Positions 12,601 to 24,727 are shown, counted from the stretch's first letter. The stretch is 64,000 nt of DNA from Blepharisma stoltei (GCA_914767885.1 CAJZBQ010000043.1:1-64000), one strand, 5' to 3'. Made by a program: numbers and translations. The notes: generated from the sequence alone by a model not told the origin.

Positions 12601-13336
12601 CATGCTTTTGACCGTTAAGAGAAGAGACTGTTTTAATTTCTTGTAAAGCTTCTTCAGCGATCCCACCTGCTATTTTATAAGATGAGTCTGCTTGCTTAGC
12701 ACTTTGCTCCAGCCCAGAGTTCGATAAGAAAAATCCTGACACAATTGCCGGCCCAAAACACAAGCAAAACAACTGAATTTGGCATCCTCTCACAAGGCCA
12801 ATGATGAAAGCAGCGAAAATCATGCTTATTGTGAAGATTAAAACTACAACTTTGTCGCCAGTTGCCCTCTCAATGCTCAAGGTTTCGGTTGTTACGGATT
12901 GAGGAAGTTCTGCGACTTGCCTTAAATCAAACCAGCCAGGGTCACAGCCCATAATAGCCTTAAAGTAATGGATTCTATATTGATAAGATTGCCTTGCACC
13001 GACATTGACAAAAGAACTTACAGCTAAGTATCCACAGCACATGAAGACAAAGCCACTCGCAGTAAGTTCATATGCTACTACTTTAGCCTTATCATAAAAC
13101 TCATTTGCTGTGGTTCCTGGGCCCATAGAGCCAAAAAAGTCTCCCATAAAATAAAAAAAGAGAGGCTGCAGAGCTCCCATGCCCATCGATGCACATACCC
13201 CGACGAAAATTAAAAAATAATCATATTTGGTGGCATATTTGTAGAGATCTTTAAGAGAAGCTTTGGGCTTATCCTTCAAATTCTCTCTTGTACTTTGAGT
13301 CTCAAAAGGTTTTTCTTCGTCTTCCTCAACTTTCAT
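9689..13336 (-). CDS. Full-length ABCB-type ABC transporter
   Basis: A 1215-residue protein of the P-glycoprotein type with two TM domains and two nucleotide-binding domains. One in-frame TGA reads as Trp (SWIEGEIYD at about 12431). The first half starts MKVEEDEEKPF, and TM segments follow from about residue 40. NBD1 has Walker A GSTGSGKST, signature LSGGQKQR and Walker B LLLDEATSALD. NBD2 has GRTGSGKST, LSGGQKQR and ILIFDEATSALD. Both sites keep the consensus residues, so ATP-driven export of lipids or small hydrophobic molecules is likely; the substrate is unknown. The gene is uninterrupted, unlike most neighbours. A diverged copy of its 5' end lies about 0.9 kb upstream (14186-14500). Confidence 0.95.
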
Positions 13337-14655
13337 TATATTGGTGGAATTTTTGTGATCTGTGAATAAATATGAAATTCGATTGATGACGAAGGCAGAA
13401 ATATGAGAGAATTAATTTAAAACAAAAAAGGCATGCAATTGAGTAGAAGGATTTTATATTTTTCTAAATATTTGGGCAAAATCTAAGAAAGAAATCAATA
13501 TTAGAAAAGATGTGAAGGTCTCTATGATAAGAATCCTTTTAAATAGAATTTTGTGATTTTTTCTCTTTTAATTTTATAGTTCTAGAAATGGCCTAATTTT
13601 TAGCCTAAATAAGCAAAAATATAACTCATTAAATTTTACAGATAGCCTTTAGATACAAATTTGCTGTCAAATTGTCGGCTCGCTAGTTAAAATCTATCGA
13701 ATATCAATACAACTAAGGAAATTCAACGTTGCCACTTAAATTATTCATTTGATTTTTGTTCCTCGCTAATCACTATGCTGGCAGCACATTTTGATTAGAG
13801 GCCACCTATAAAAGTGTATGATTGATAAATAATTATAATAAATATGGAAGAATAGAGGCAGCAATTTATTAAATTTTAAAAGAGATTTAAATAAAGTTAA
13901 GTTTGATTCGATGATATTTGAATATTAATGCGACTTTGATTTAAAAATTAATGATAGTTTGCTCCTTGCTTAAATAAAGAGTAATTCCCCCATTTTTTAC
14001 TTTCTATTGATTGCTTCAAACAGTCCTTCGCTTCAATTAAACCCATTCAAAGTGGATTTGATCCGGAATTATGAATGCTAATACGAAAACTCCTCCTTTG
14101 TTGGCCAAAAATTCTTTCTCGTGACCAAGGGGGAGCAAGAGAGGTTTTCTTTATCATTAAGAATCTCTATCGTTGCTAGAATCTCAAACGTCTTCCTCAA
14201 CTTTCATTTTTATTGGACAAATTTTAGTTTGTAAAAATTAGTATAAAATTAGAGAGATGAACGAAAGCAGAAATATAATAGAGTAAATTTAAAACGAAAT
14301 CTTTTCAAGGCAAGCTCTAATTTTAGGATACTAACTTTATATTTTCCTAGAATTATAGACAGAATCTATGAATGAATTAATATTGAGCAAAAATAAGTCA
14401 AGTCCCTATAAAAAGAGTCTTCTCAAGCTTAACTATTTTTGAGCTCCCTTTTATTTTATAGATTATAGAAATGACTTATATAACCAACATCGAAAAGATA
14501 TAATGCATAAAAGATTTTAGTTGAGATTTTAAGCACAAAATGACTGCTATTTGCTTTAGAATTCAATTAATACCAAATAATTTATATAATAAGAGTCCTT
14601 GATCTTTAATTTTGAAGTCAATGCAAGCACAATTAATTAAATAAATTTTTGCTTA
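13337..14655. other. AT-rich spacer containing a diverged copy of the ABC transporter 5' end
   Basis: No intact gene is seen. The stretch 14186-14500 resembles 13317-13617: both carry GTCTTCCTCAACTTTCAT (complement of ATGAAAGTTGAGGAAGAC, the start of the transporter gene) followed by similar upstream DNA with GCAGAAATAT, TTTTCCTA and TTTATAG blocks. Beyond the shared start codon the minus strand soon hits stops. This is the relic of a tandem duplication of the transporter promoter and first codons. Confidence 0.55.
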
Positions 14656-15046
14656 CTCCCCCCCCCCCCTCCGTGAGCGAACAAAACCATTAGAAAAATC
14701 GCCATTTTTTGACCAAAAACCCACCCTCCGTGAGTGAACAAAAATTTTTTTTAATAGAAAAAATTTTAATGGAAAAAAATTTTGATATATAAGTGATAAT
14801 TAGTATAATGAAATCTAGAGCTAATTCTGTTTAATTTTAAACAAATTGCGTTTTTAAAACATAAATTTTGCAAATTTAAATTAATATTTGCTTCCCAATT
14901 TTTGCAAATTAGGATTTTTTTAAATTTTCGAAAAAAATATTTTTTATAAAATTTATATATAAATTTTTTTTAAAAAAAAAAATTAACCCCCCTCCGTGAG
15001 CGAACAAAATTTTTTTGTTCGCTCACGGAGGGGGGGGGGGGAGTTA
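14656..15046. mobile_element. Family A MITE, well-preserved copy
   Basis: An intergenic 391 bp element between TA dinucleotides (CTTA at the left, GTTA at the right). The left end is ACTCCCCCCCCCC then CTCCGTGAGCGAACAAAA, with a second tandem CCTCCGTGAGTGAACAAAA about 60 bp in. The right end is a self-complementary hairpin: CTCCGTGAGCGAACAAAA next to TTTTTTGTTCGCTCACGGAG, then GGGGGGAG. No coding capacity. It is the best reference copy for this family in the window. Confidence 0.88.
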
Positions 15047-16416
15047 AGACATTTCTTTCCTTTCTTTAGCTATTGAGCAGCTTATTTTTGGTAAATTTAA
15101 ATCAATTCGCTAGTGAAAAGTTTTAATGTTTTTGATATATAATTTATGATAATCAAAATATTAGTATCATTAATTTTCTGTCTTCAAAATGGAGAACCCT
15201 CTTTTGGCAAATTATAATTATGAGATATGCTTATCTGGCTAATATATCTGGGCTCTGGCAAGGAAGTAAAAGCCTAAAATGCGTATTGCAGAGCTTCTCC
15301 TGCTATTAGGCAATAATCAAATACGGTAGAAGCTGGGACCTTTAGAGTGCTTGAAGGACGCAAGCTCAAGAGATGTAATAGTGTTCATCTAAGGATCTAA
15401 AGGCCCGATTGGCCATTCAAACTGGAGATCAATGTCTGGCTGGATTTGTAGAGAGGCGAACTGTGAAAAGCTGATTAAAGGAAGCTTCAATTTTGTGACA
15501 TGGAATAGAGACAAACTTTAATAGATTGACTGATATATAATGATTATATTAAGATTAATTTATAAATGATTAAAATTTTATCTCAAATATCAATGATCTT
15601 TATTGTTAAAATTCGAAAAAAATCGTTTTAATGAAAAAAACTCACGCTCCTTGCTTAAAAAACCCATTCTCGGAAACTAAGATGGAGTTAATACCATGCG
15701 CTTTTAAATAGGCATCATCTTTAAGCAAAGATGATAAATGAAGTTAATTTTTATATAATATTTTTCAATAAATTGCAATCGCTTATTGCTGAGATCATAT
15801 CCAAATCAACAATTTTGAGAAAAGATTTCGCTATAAAATTAGTAACAGCAAAATAGCTGAATACAGTTTTGAAATATTTTTCAGTGTTTAAGCCTGAAAG
15901 GTAATAATTAAAATAAATAATAGAAAAGTTAATCTAATAAATTTCCTTAAATAAATTCAAAGAATTCAATGAATTCAAAAGTATACACTTTATGTTTCAA
16001 TTCAGATAGGGAATTTCAAAATTTGATTATTTCAGCAAATTAGCTATTTTTCGAGCCAGTAAAAAACCAGTGATGAAGGAACATAGCAAATATCACTTAT
16101 ATTTCCTTTATGAATCAAGTATTAATTCATAACCAATTTTTAATTGTCTTTTTCTCTTACTTCTTTATTTAAAATATATGCTTGAGAGGAAATTAAATGA
16201 TCCTTTTTAAAAAGATAAGCCCATTATCCAATTTCTTTTCAAAAATTTGTGTCGTTTATTTGTTTTCTTCATGTAACTGTTTTATTTTCTATAAATTGAT
16301 ATGCTTATGAGTTTTCTAATAAATCACATTGCATTCGGTAAAAGTGTTCATTTCTTTTTTCTTTACTGGACGCTAAATATGATAAGCGTTCCATATTTTG
16401 GCTGGCCTATAAAACT
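15047..16416. other. Spacer with a GC-richer repeat-like block
   Basis: This is mostly AT-rich DNA without a gene. Positions about 15143-15541 form a GC-richer block flanked by TGATATATAAT at about 15130 and 15530, which could be an old target duplication of a SINE-like element. The rest up to the ATPase start shows nothing I can name. Confidence 0.35.
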
Positions 16417-19203
16417 ATGGAAGCAGACGAGCAGCACATTCTTAGTGAAGATGAGATCGAGCTTGCAGAACAAAATAACACCTCAGGGCACTCTTCGAGG
16501 GAAGACGAAGAAAAAAAGGAAAAATTGCAACTCACTCCTCAGCAACTTGAAGATATACAAACTGGGCCAGAAGGGCTTGAATCGGCAGAAGCACATAGAC
16601 GGTTCGAGCGAGACGGGCCAAACGAACTACCTGAAAAGAGAGTCAACCCCTTCCTTAAATTTTTGTCATATTACTGGGGACCGATGCCAATTATGATCTG
16701 AATTGCCTTTATAATAGAGCTAATCCGACTGTCATACATCGATTTTTGTGTTCTGTTCATTCTCCAATTCTTCAATGGCTTTGTTGGCTGGTACGAAGAA
16801 AAAAACGCAGGAAATGCAATAGAAGCTTTGAAGAAAAACTTAGCACCAAAGGCAAAAGTGAAGAGAGACGGAGAATGAACTACCATTTTGTCTAGAGAAC
16901 TTGTACAAGGCGACAGAATTAATATTAAACTGGGAGACATTATTCCTGCAGACTCGATTTTAGGACCTGGGTTTGCAGAAATTGACCAGTCTTCCTTGAC
17001 AGGAGAAAGTTTGGCAGTAACAAAGTTTGAAGGAGAAATGGTCTATCAAGGCTCTATTTGCAAAAAAGGAGACTTAGAAGCGATTGTAGCTGCAACAGGC
17101 TCAAACACATTTTTTGGAAAAACTTCTACTTTGGTCGGTCAAGCAACAGGAAACAGAGGAAACTTTCAAAAAATAATATTAAAAGTGACAGGGATCTTGA
17201 TGGTTGTCTCCTTTGTCCTGGTCACCATTATCTTAATCGTTGTTATAACCAAAGGAAATGCCTTCCTAGAAACTCTTGCTATATGTGTCGTTATCCTTGT
17301 AGCATCAATTCCTATTGCAACACAAGTGGTCTGCACAGCCACAATGGCTGTAGGTGCCCACGCATTAGCCAAGCGCCAAGCAATTGTAAGTAAGCTAAGC
17401 TCAATTGAAGAACTCGCAGGAATGCAAATTCTGTGCAGTGATAAAACAGGGACTCTCACCAAGAACCAGCTTACAGTGAAGCATCCTGTCGCCTTAAAGA
17501 AAAACACAAGAGAAGACATTTTTATTATTGCAGGTCTTGCATCCAAAAAAGAAGCTGCCTCACAAGATGCAATTGATAAAACCATCTATGAGTACGCCAC
17601 CAAAACATTGGAAATCAAATTTGACCATTTCGAAGAGCTCGAATTCGTCCCATTTGACCCAAGTAATAGACGAACTGAAGCAACCATAAAGGACAAAGTA
17701 ACTGGCCAAATATTCAAATGCACAAAAGGAGCTCCTCAGGTGATTCTGAGAATGTCCAACGACCCAAGCTTGGTTGATGAAGTTTCTAAACAAGTACAGT
17801 ATATAGCTTCAAGAGGCTACAGGACAATTGGAGTCGCCAGATCTGACGAAGACGGCGGCTGGGACATGATTGGCCTGATTCCTCTATATGATCCTCCTAG
17901 AGATGACACCAAAGAAACGATCCAAAAAGCAAAACAAATGGATGTCAAAGTAAAAATGATCACAGGTGACCAGCTTGCCATTGCCCAAGAAACAGCCCAC
18001 ATCTTAGGGCTCGGTGACAAAGTGTACAATTCTGAAGTGCTGAATACAGAAAACACCATAGCCCAAAAAGAAGTGGTTAATAAAATTGTTGAAGAGGCTG
18101 ATGGATTTGCTGAGGTCTTCCCTGAGCACAAGTTTGGGATTGTAAAAATCTTGCAAGAGATGGGATTCAGAGTGGGGATGACCGGAGACGGAGTTAATGA
18201 TGCACCTGCACTCAAGCAGGCAGATGTAGGAATTGCTGTAGACGGAGCAACTGATGCAGCTAGGGCTGCTGCTGATATTGTGTTGACCTCTGCAGGTCTT
18301 TCAGTCATCATCGAAGCCATATACAGGGCCAGGAAGATTTATCAGAGAATGAATAATTATTGTATATATCGAGTAGCCTGCACGGTGCAGCTTCTTTTAT
18401 TTTTCTTCATTACAATGTGTGCTATAAATCCAAGCCGCGACTACGACTGCAAGCCAAAAGACCCGAAAGACACTTGGTGTGACGATGTTCCTAACACTTT
18501 TGCCTTGCCAGTTATAGCTATTGTCCTTATTACAGTACTTAATGACGGTACAATTATTTCTATTGCATATGATAAAGTGACGGTATCACAAAAGCCTGAA
18601 AAATGGAACTTGACCCTTATGTTCTTCAATTCCTGCACTCTTGGATCTATTGCTTTGGTATCTTCTATTATACTGGTGTTATTAATGCTGATGCATATGG
18701 ACCATGAGGACCCTTCAGACTTCTTTAAAGGCTTTGATATCAGCACTTTTACTTATGGAGAAATCCTCACTGCATTATATTTGAAGGTATCCATTAGCGA
18801 CTTCTTGACACTATTTGCAGCAAGAACAAGCCGATTCTTTTGGACCAGGACACCAAGCAAGATATTGATTTTCGCCTTTATATTTGCCTGCTTTGTGGCA
18901 ACAATCTTTTCTTGCTATTGGTGGCTCAATGTGATTAATGACTCGAGCAGTATTCCGAATATGGAGTCTATTTCATGGAGACTTGCTGGATTTATCTGGG
19001 GCTATGATATTGTGTTTTTCTTAATCCAAGATACAGTTAAAGTGTTAGAGCTCAAAGGAATTGCAACTTATTACAGTTATGCTGGAAAAGAATCTGGATA
19101 CACAGGGCAAATTCTGCGAGACAGCTTCCTCAACTTTAATTCGCCTGCAATGCAAAGCATCGTCAAGAAAGCCACTTCATCATTTTTCCAGATGCCAAGT
19201 TAA
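16417..19203 (+). CDS. Plasma-membrane-type H+-ATPase (P3A P-type ATPase)
   Basis: 928 residues. In-frame TGA reads Trp at IMIWIAFIIE and GEWTTIL, both conserved Trp or aromatic positions in this family, which fixes the genetic code. The N-terminus is acidic. The actuator motif LTGES is near residue 190, and the phosphorylation motif DKTGTLT is present, as are KGAPQ, MITGDQ and the hinge GDGVNDAPALKQADVGIA. About ten TM segments are expected. It would pump protons out across the plasma membrane or into acidic vesicles at the cost of ATP. There is no intron or insertion. The ATG at 16417 is chosen because an upstream ATG at 16301 lies in another frame. Confidence 0.95.
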
Positions 19204-19295
19204 TTTACTGATTAATATAAATATTATCATAAATTTGTTTGACTTTCTCTAACCGGATTCCTTCTCTTTATGTCTGATTAGAAAGCCTATTTCTT

Positions 19296-20069
19296 TTAAC
19301 TTTTTTTTATTTCAGTGTAGTCTTCGTTGGCAAGCTTTTCTACTTCTTTGAAATTAGAAATGGTCGGGAATTCGTCTTTATTGTAGCAGCCTAATCATAG
19401 GTGATAGAAATCCAATTCAACAATTTGTCATAAAAAAAGAAACATTTTTAGCTTGGCTAATTTGATTTTTAAACAATGTTAAAGCATTTATTGTTTCATC
19501 AGTTATTTCATTGTATTCCAAGTCTTTAACTCCCCCCCCCGTCTGTGAGAGAACAAAAAAAATTTTGTTCACTCACTGAGGGGGTTAATTTATTTTTTTT
19601 AAAAAAATTTTTTTTCGAAATTCAAAAAAATCCTAATTCGCAAAAATTGGAAAGCAAATATTAATTTAATTTATAAAATTTATGTTTTTAAAAAGCAATT
19701 AGTTTTAAAATTAAACAGAATTAGCTCTAGATTTCATTATAATAATTATCATTTATATATCAAATTTTTTTTTTTCCGTTGTTTCCTCACGGAGGGTGGG
19801 TTTTTGGGCAAAAAATAGCGATTTTTCTAATGGTTTTGTTCACTCACGGAGCGGGGGGGAGTAAGAGTTTTTAAAGGCCATTTCATAAGGTCGGGGAAGT
19901 ATGCTCATTTAATTTCTGAGAACTTTGCAAATGTCTCATCATTGGTAAAAGATCTTTTTTTAAAATGCTGGGCTTGACTTTTATAGTTATCAACAGATAT
20001 TCTTAATAAAATTTTATGCTGCTTCAAAAATTCCACTTCAGCTTTAGTAGCCTCAATCATTTGAGGCAT
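19296..20069 (-). CDS. Small coiled-coil protein, split by a MITE
   Basis: About 145 residues from ATG at 20069 once the MITE at 19529-19863 is removed: the join reads MKWPLKTLKDLEYNEIT exactly at TA. The protein is helical and charged (EATKAEVEFLKQHK, NFKEVEKLANEDYTE). Downstream of the join the frame needs one T fewer in a run of seven (about 19430) to read VSFLWQIVELDFYHLW. TGA reads Trp in EIKWAYF and HLWLGCYN. Coding-like sequence also extends upstream to about 20150, again off by one base at a short A-run, so the true start is unsure. Either homopolymer assembly errors or early pseudogenization. No recognised domain. Confidence 0.6.
19529..19863. mobile_element. Family A MITE / TA-flanked IES
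   Basis: 335 bp between TA dinucleotides. The left end is ACTCCCCCCCCC with the hairpin GTGAGAGAACAAAA / TTTTGTTCACTCAC. The right end carries CTCACGGAGGGTGGG, then TTTTGTTCACTCACGGAG and GGGGGAG. Its deletion restores the host coiled-coil gene exactly. Confidence 0.88.
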
Positions 20070-20186
20070 TTTGGCTTGATGCTGTGTAAAGAACTCTCTG
20101 CGCTTTGTTCTTGATCAATATATTTAATTAAGTCAGATAAATGTTCATTATATAACTTTGTATTAATAGATTATCGCGATTAATTA

Positions 20187-23100
20187 TTACACTCGATACT
20201 TGCTAGGGCTATATTGAGTAATAAAAGATGATAACTCAGGCAAAGCTCCTTGGAATGTTAGCGAAAAAGGGCTGAATTTTTTATTTTCAGGTGAATTATT
20301 TGAAGTGAGTGATTCGGTATGAACTTCTGTTAAATTTGAGTGTGTCCTCAGCGACGGTGAATGAGTGGCGGTGCTGATTTTGGAAAAAGTTTTGAGCTTC
20401 GGCATAAAATGAGGGTTATCGATACCGCCGATATACTCAGGCTCATATTGGGTGTTTGGTCTCCAGATTTTCTGATTCTCTGGTGACCATTTTCTTGGGG
20501 TTGAAATTTTTTGTAGGAAGGCTGTGGTTGGCTTCGAGATTTTCTCAATGCTTTTCATGTCAATTGTTTTGCTTGACTTTTCTTCGTCCTCTTCATTTTC
20601 AAAAATAAGCTCAGCGTCCCATCTTCTTCGGCTAAAGCACATAGTTTGCCTCATGTAATTTGGCTCCTCGAATGGATTGATTTTTCGGGCATTTTTGGTG
20701 GTTATTGATCTTTCAGGCAGTTTTGGCACTTTTTTGTCAGGGATTGGAAGGGATATAAATAAATTGGTAGGTGATTCTTGCTGCGAGTTAGCCTCTCTTT
20801 TTATTAAATAAGGTAAAAGTCTTGACTCTTGCAGTTTTTTACAGTTATAAGTGATTCCTGATATTTTTAATTTTGCTTTTCTGAGCTCTTCAAGCTCTTT
20901 TAGAAGTTTTTGTCTGGCAATTGCTTCTTCGTCAGGCTCTGCTTGAGAGTCTACCGCACTTAAGGCATCTTCATTATCAACGCTTTCTGGAGTTGGAGAT
21001 TTTTCAATAGTTTCAGGCTGTGGAATCGTAAGCTGATTTTCTTGAGAAATTGCCTTATTTTCCAGCTCTCCTTTAGCGTCTAATGCTACTTTTTTAAAGA
21101 TTTCCATAACAGCTTTTTTCCTCATTGGTCTGAGCCTCACTTGTCTTCGCCATTTTTTGACTTTTAGTCTTAGAAGCCTAAAGTTAAGCTTTTTCTTTTT
21201 ATAAAATCTTCTGATTTTAAATATTGCAATTTTTTCTCTTATTTCTTTAAGCCTTTTTTGCTTATTACTTTCTTGCCTTGCTAACATAACACAAACTTTT
21301 GCGTGGAACCTTTGCATTACAGGAACCAAAGTTTTATAGGCATGGATTACTTTTGCTTCATAAAGAATTTCATAAACATTTTGAAGCCTGAATATTTTTT
21401 TCCTAAAAATGTAAATTTTGCACAATTTTTGTATTCTTTTTGCTGCGATGTCAGGCATTAGACCGACACCGAAAATCATATAATCGTTTTGCCTTCTTAA
21501 ATTTCCTAAGCAGTTAATGGTTTTTTTGTTTATGATTTCAGTGATTTCCTAGCTCCGCCATCAACAGCAAGCAATTTTTTTTTTTAATTTTCGATAAAAA
21601 ATCCAATTACAAAATTTAAATTTGATATAATTTCACTTATCATAGAAAAAAAATTTTTGATGGAAGCTAATTTTCGGGCGAAGCGGAAAAAACCCCGCTG
21701 GGTTTTTTTCCGCCAACTTTTTCACCTTTAAATTTATAGGAAAATTTTGAATTTTCTCCAGATGGCGGAAAAAAAACCCATAATAACAAAAAAGTAGTGG
21801 CGGAAAAAAAACCCAGCGAAAACAAAAACCGTCAAAGTCAGAGGAAAAAAACCCCAAATGGTGCTAAAAACGGAGGAAAAAACCCCAATATATAATATAA
21901 TTAAATGCTTAAAATGATAGGCAAATATTAGAGAAAATACAAATAAATATTTATAATTTAGTTACAATAAATCAATTAAAACAATATTAATATATAGATG
22001 TATAGATTTATTCTCAAAGTAACTATAAAGCTATGATTAACAAAAATAATGGAAAAATATAAAAATCAACTATAAAAAAAAATTACATTCAAAACCTGGC
22101 GGAAAAAACCCCGAAACGGTGCAAAAACCAGAGGAAAAAACCCCGAGTATGGGGTGAAAATTGGCGGAAAAAACCCCCAATATTTTTTTTTTATAATAAT
22201 TTTTTTTTCAAATATTATCAGCGAGGATAGATTTTTATATAACGATGACACCCCCTCAATCTTCATGTCTATTGCAACAAAAATGCAATTTTTTAATATA
22301 AAAATTTTATATAGAAAAAATAATTTTCATGTCGCTTGCAACAAATTTTCGATGCGCATCTTAAATTTTTTCGTACTTTTTTGCTAGATAAGTTTAATAA
22401 AATGGCGAGCGATTGCAATAGCCGTCCAAATCTTGATGAGAAGGTCATTGATACGTCTACAGCAACGCTGTTTTATGGTTTTTTTTTGAGAAACTCACCT
22501 AGAGAAAAATGCATTAAATGTTTTTTTTATAAAAATGTTGTGTTGAGTAGGCATGAAAATTTTTTCGAAAAATTTTTGTTGCAATAGACATGAAGATTGA
22601 GGGTGTCATCGTTATGTTTGTGGATTTATAAATATTCAATACAATGGGTGAACGGATACAATTCAGCATATTTGCTCCAGTCTCATCAATCAGGTTAAGA
22701 CTAAGTTTATATGCTTCCTTTATTATGAGCTTTTCAGGATATGTCGAGGATGAATAAAAGGTGAGCTAGTCTTATGCGTTGCAGGCGGATGCACGTTTTG
22801 CTAGTACAGGATTTGTCGTAGTGGATACAAGTTAAACTGGCATAGCCCCTATATGTTATTTTGATCTCTGTAGAACAATATCTAAAGATCAAAAGTAGCT
22901 ATCTAAAAAATTCATCTAACAATGGCAAAGACCATTTGTATGGCCAGTTCACGTTTGGCTTGACAAATACAATCTATAGAAAAAGTTTGCAAAGCCAAAT
23001 CTGTAATTGCTATAAAAATAACAATTGTCATTGCCATTTTGACTTGTAAGATCGCTATTTTACCTCTTAAGGTATTCTTTCATAACGATCTATATAGGAT

Positions 23101-24636
23101 ATATCGCAGTTGGATGCAGGATGATCTCTACAGGATGTGTCGCAGGCGAATACAAAAATAAGCAAGAACAGGATGTGCCACAAGTTGACACAAGATGAGC
23201 TAGTGCAGTTTGTGTCGCAAGTGAATACAAGATGAGCTATAGAAGTTTCCTATGTTTGGCGCTGTAAGGCCGATAAATTCTGATCGGAATTTATCGGTAG
23301 GTTGCACCAAATCAATGCCTTGGTCGGACCAAAAAGCGATTTGGTCCGACGAACTTGGAAAGCTCCTGGGAAAATGTCTGCGCTTTTAGCGCTATATAGA
23401 GGAAACCTCTATAGTACATGATGCATCGAAAGTAAATATATGGTTTAGTATTGGATAGTATTAAAGTAAATTTTTCACCTTCTTGTTTATTATTCAAATA
23501 ACTTTTTATAATTAGAACGCTGAATGATTTAGCAATATATAAATAGCTCATAGATTGACAAATTAGAATGAATTAGCTTAATAATTAATTAATTAATTAA
23601 TAGGTAATAAGCATTAAAAATCTATCCTCGCTGATAATATTTGAAAAAAAAAATTGGGGGTTTTTTTCCGCCAATTTTCACCCCATACTCGGGGTTTTTT
23701 CCTCTGGTTTTTGCACCGTTTCGGGGTTTTTTTCCGCCAGGTTTTGAATGTAAATTTTTTTTTTATAGTTGATTTTTATATTTTTCCATTATTTTTGTTA
23801 ATCATAGCTTTATAGTTACTTTGAGAATAAATCTATACATCTATATATTAATATTGTTTTAATTGATTTATTGTAACTAAATTATAAATATTTATTTGTA
23901 TTTTCTCTAATATTTGCCTATCATTTTAAGCATTTAATTATATTGTATATTGGGGTTTTTTTCCTCCGTTTTTAGCACCATTTGGGGTTTTTTTCCTCTG
24001 GCTTTGACGGTTTTTGTTTTCGCTGGGGTTTTTTTTTTTCCGCCACTACTTTTTTTTTTATTATGGGGGGTTTTTTTCCGCCATCTGGAGAAAATTCAAA
24101 ATTTTCCTATAAATTTAAAGGTGAAAAAGTTGGCGGAAAAAAACCCAGCGGGGTTTTTTCCGCCTCACCCCTAATTTTCTGAAGGCATTATTTGATTTTT
24201 TTTGCTTGCTTACAGAAGGAGAAAAGTAAGTAGCAAGTACGTCTTCATATTTTTTCCTAATTAGATACCCTCTGGTGACTTTTTGTATTTTCGTAGCTGA
24301 TTTTTCCATTTGTTGAGATTCCTTTTTAAGTCTTATCATTTCTTCTTTGACTAGCAGCAGCTGAGAGTCTAAAAATGCTGCTTTGTCAGCGATTGACTTG
24401 AAATAGTTCACTTTTTCTTTTACATTTTTATGCTTTTCTTGCAAATTTATGTTCAGTTTTGAATTGAGCTCTTTGCGGAGGACTTCTTTTTGCAATGAGT
24501 TATCTTGAAAATTCTTACAGTTTTTGCTGAGTGACTCAACTGTTCCGTAGTAGCTTCGAGACCGTGGAGAAATCGAGAGCGATAAATATCGTTTATGAAC
24601 AGGTTTATAAGTAATTTTATCCATTTTATGAGTCAT
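20187..24636 (-). CDS. IQ-motif (calmodulin-binding) protein, split by a 2.7 kb insertion
   Basis: The coding parts are 24636-24174 and 21508-20187, giving 594 residues when 21509-24173 is removed; the junction reads AFRKLGNLRRQNDYMIF. The N-terminal part is basic, with a coiled coil and an IQ-like motif (ATKIQKVTRGYLIRKKY). Right after the junction come further IQ-like helices (AAKRIQKLCKIYIFRKK, HAYKTLVP, ATFKIRRFYKK-like). The C-terminal third is low-complexity and Ser/Pro-rich. A role in binding calmodulin or centrin, for example at cortical microtubules, is plausible from the motif only. Without the excision the first part would run into the fold-back element and stop. Confidence 0.75.
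22241..22616. mobile_element. Nested inverted-repeat element inside the fold-back loop
   Basis: The left end AACGATGACACCCCCTCAATC continues into TTCATGTCTATTGCAAC. The right end is the inverted copy (GTTGCAATAGACATGAA, then GATTGAGGGTGTCATCGTT). The arms are about 42 bp, the total is 376 bp, and there is no coding capacity. Confidence 0.75.
22730..23250. repeat. Degenerate minisatellite in the fold-back loop
   Basis: Loose tandem copies of a roughly 35-40 bp unit containing AGGATGTGTCGCAGGCG, AATACAAGATGAGCTA and variants recur at about 22740, 22800, 23090, 23130, 23160 and 23210. The units are diverged and spacing is irregular. Confidence 0.5.
23268..23416. other. Cluster of three hairpins
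   Basis: Three adjacent inverted repeats: CCGATAAATTC/GAATTTATCGG, TCGGACCAAA/TTTGGTCCGA and TATAGAGG/CCTCTATA. They lie at the edge of the minisatellite within the element loop. They may be structural remnants of other small elements or a folded RNA; I cannot tell which. Confidence 0.45.
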
Positions 24637-24727
24637 GCTAAACTGACTTGCATTTATTTCTATGTTAATATCTCCTAATTATGCAATTTTATTTCAATTT
24701 CTATTAGTTAGCTGTTAACAATAGTAA

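Larger units (their letters stand above)
21509..24173. mobile_element. IES carrying a large fold-back element with ~560 bp inverted arms
   Basis: Boundaries are TA at 21507-21508 and 24172-24173, with matching GG next to the TA on the minus strand. Nearly all of it is a fold-back element, 21676-24171: left arm to about 22236 and right arm from about 23612 are inverted copies. The arms are built of repeated GGCGGAAAAAACCCC-type blocks plus an AT-rich stretch. The element is bracketed by TAATTTTC at 21668 and 24172. The loop holds a nested inverted-repeat element (22241-22616), a degenerate minisatellite and hairpins. No transposase frame is visible. Deletion restores the IQ gene. Confidence 0.82.

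Noticed and set aside
23312-23551. Minus-strand frame in the fold-back loop as a transposase
   Set aside because: It covers the hairpin cluster and AT-rich DNA, and shows no DDE or other catalytic pattern.
21676-24171. Calling two separate IQ genes at 20187-21479 and 24115-24636
   Set aside because: Removing 21509-24173 gives one frame across the junction with IQ-like motifs on both sides; the 3' extension of the upstream piece reads element sequence.
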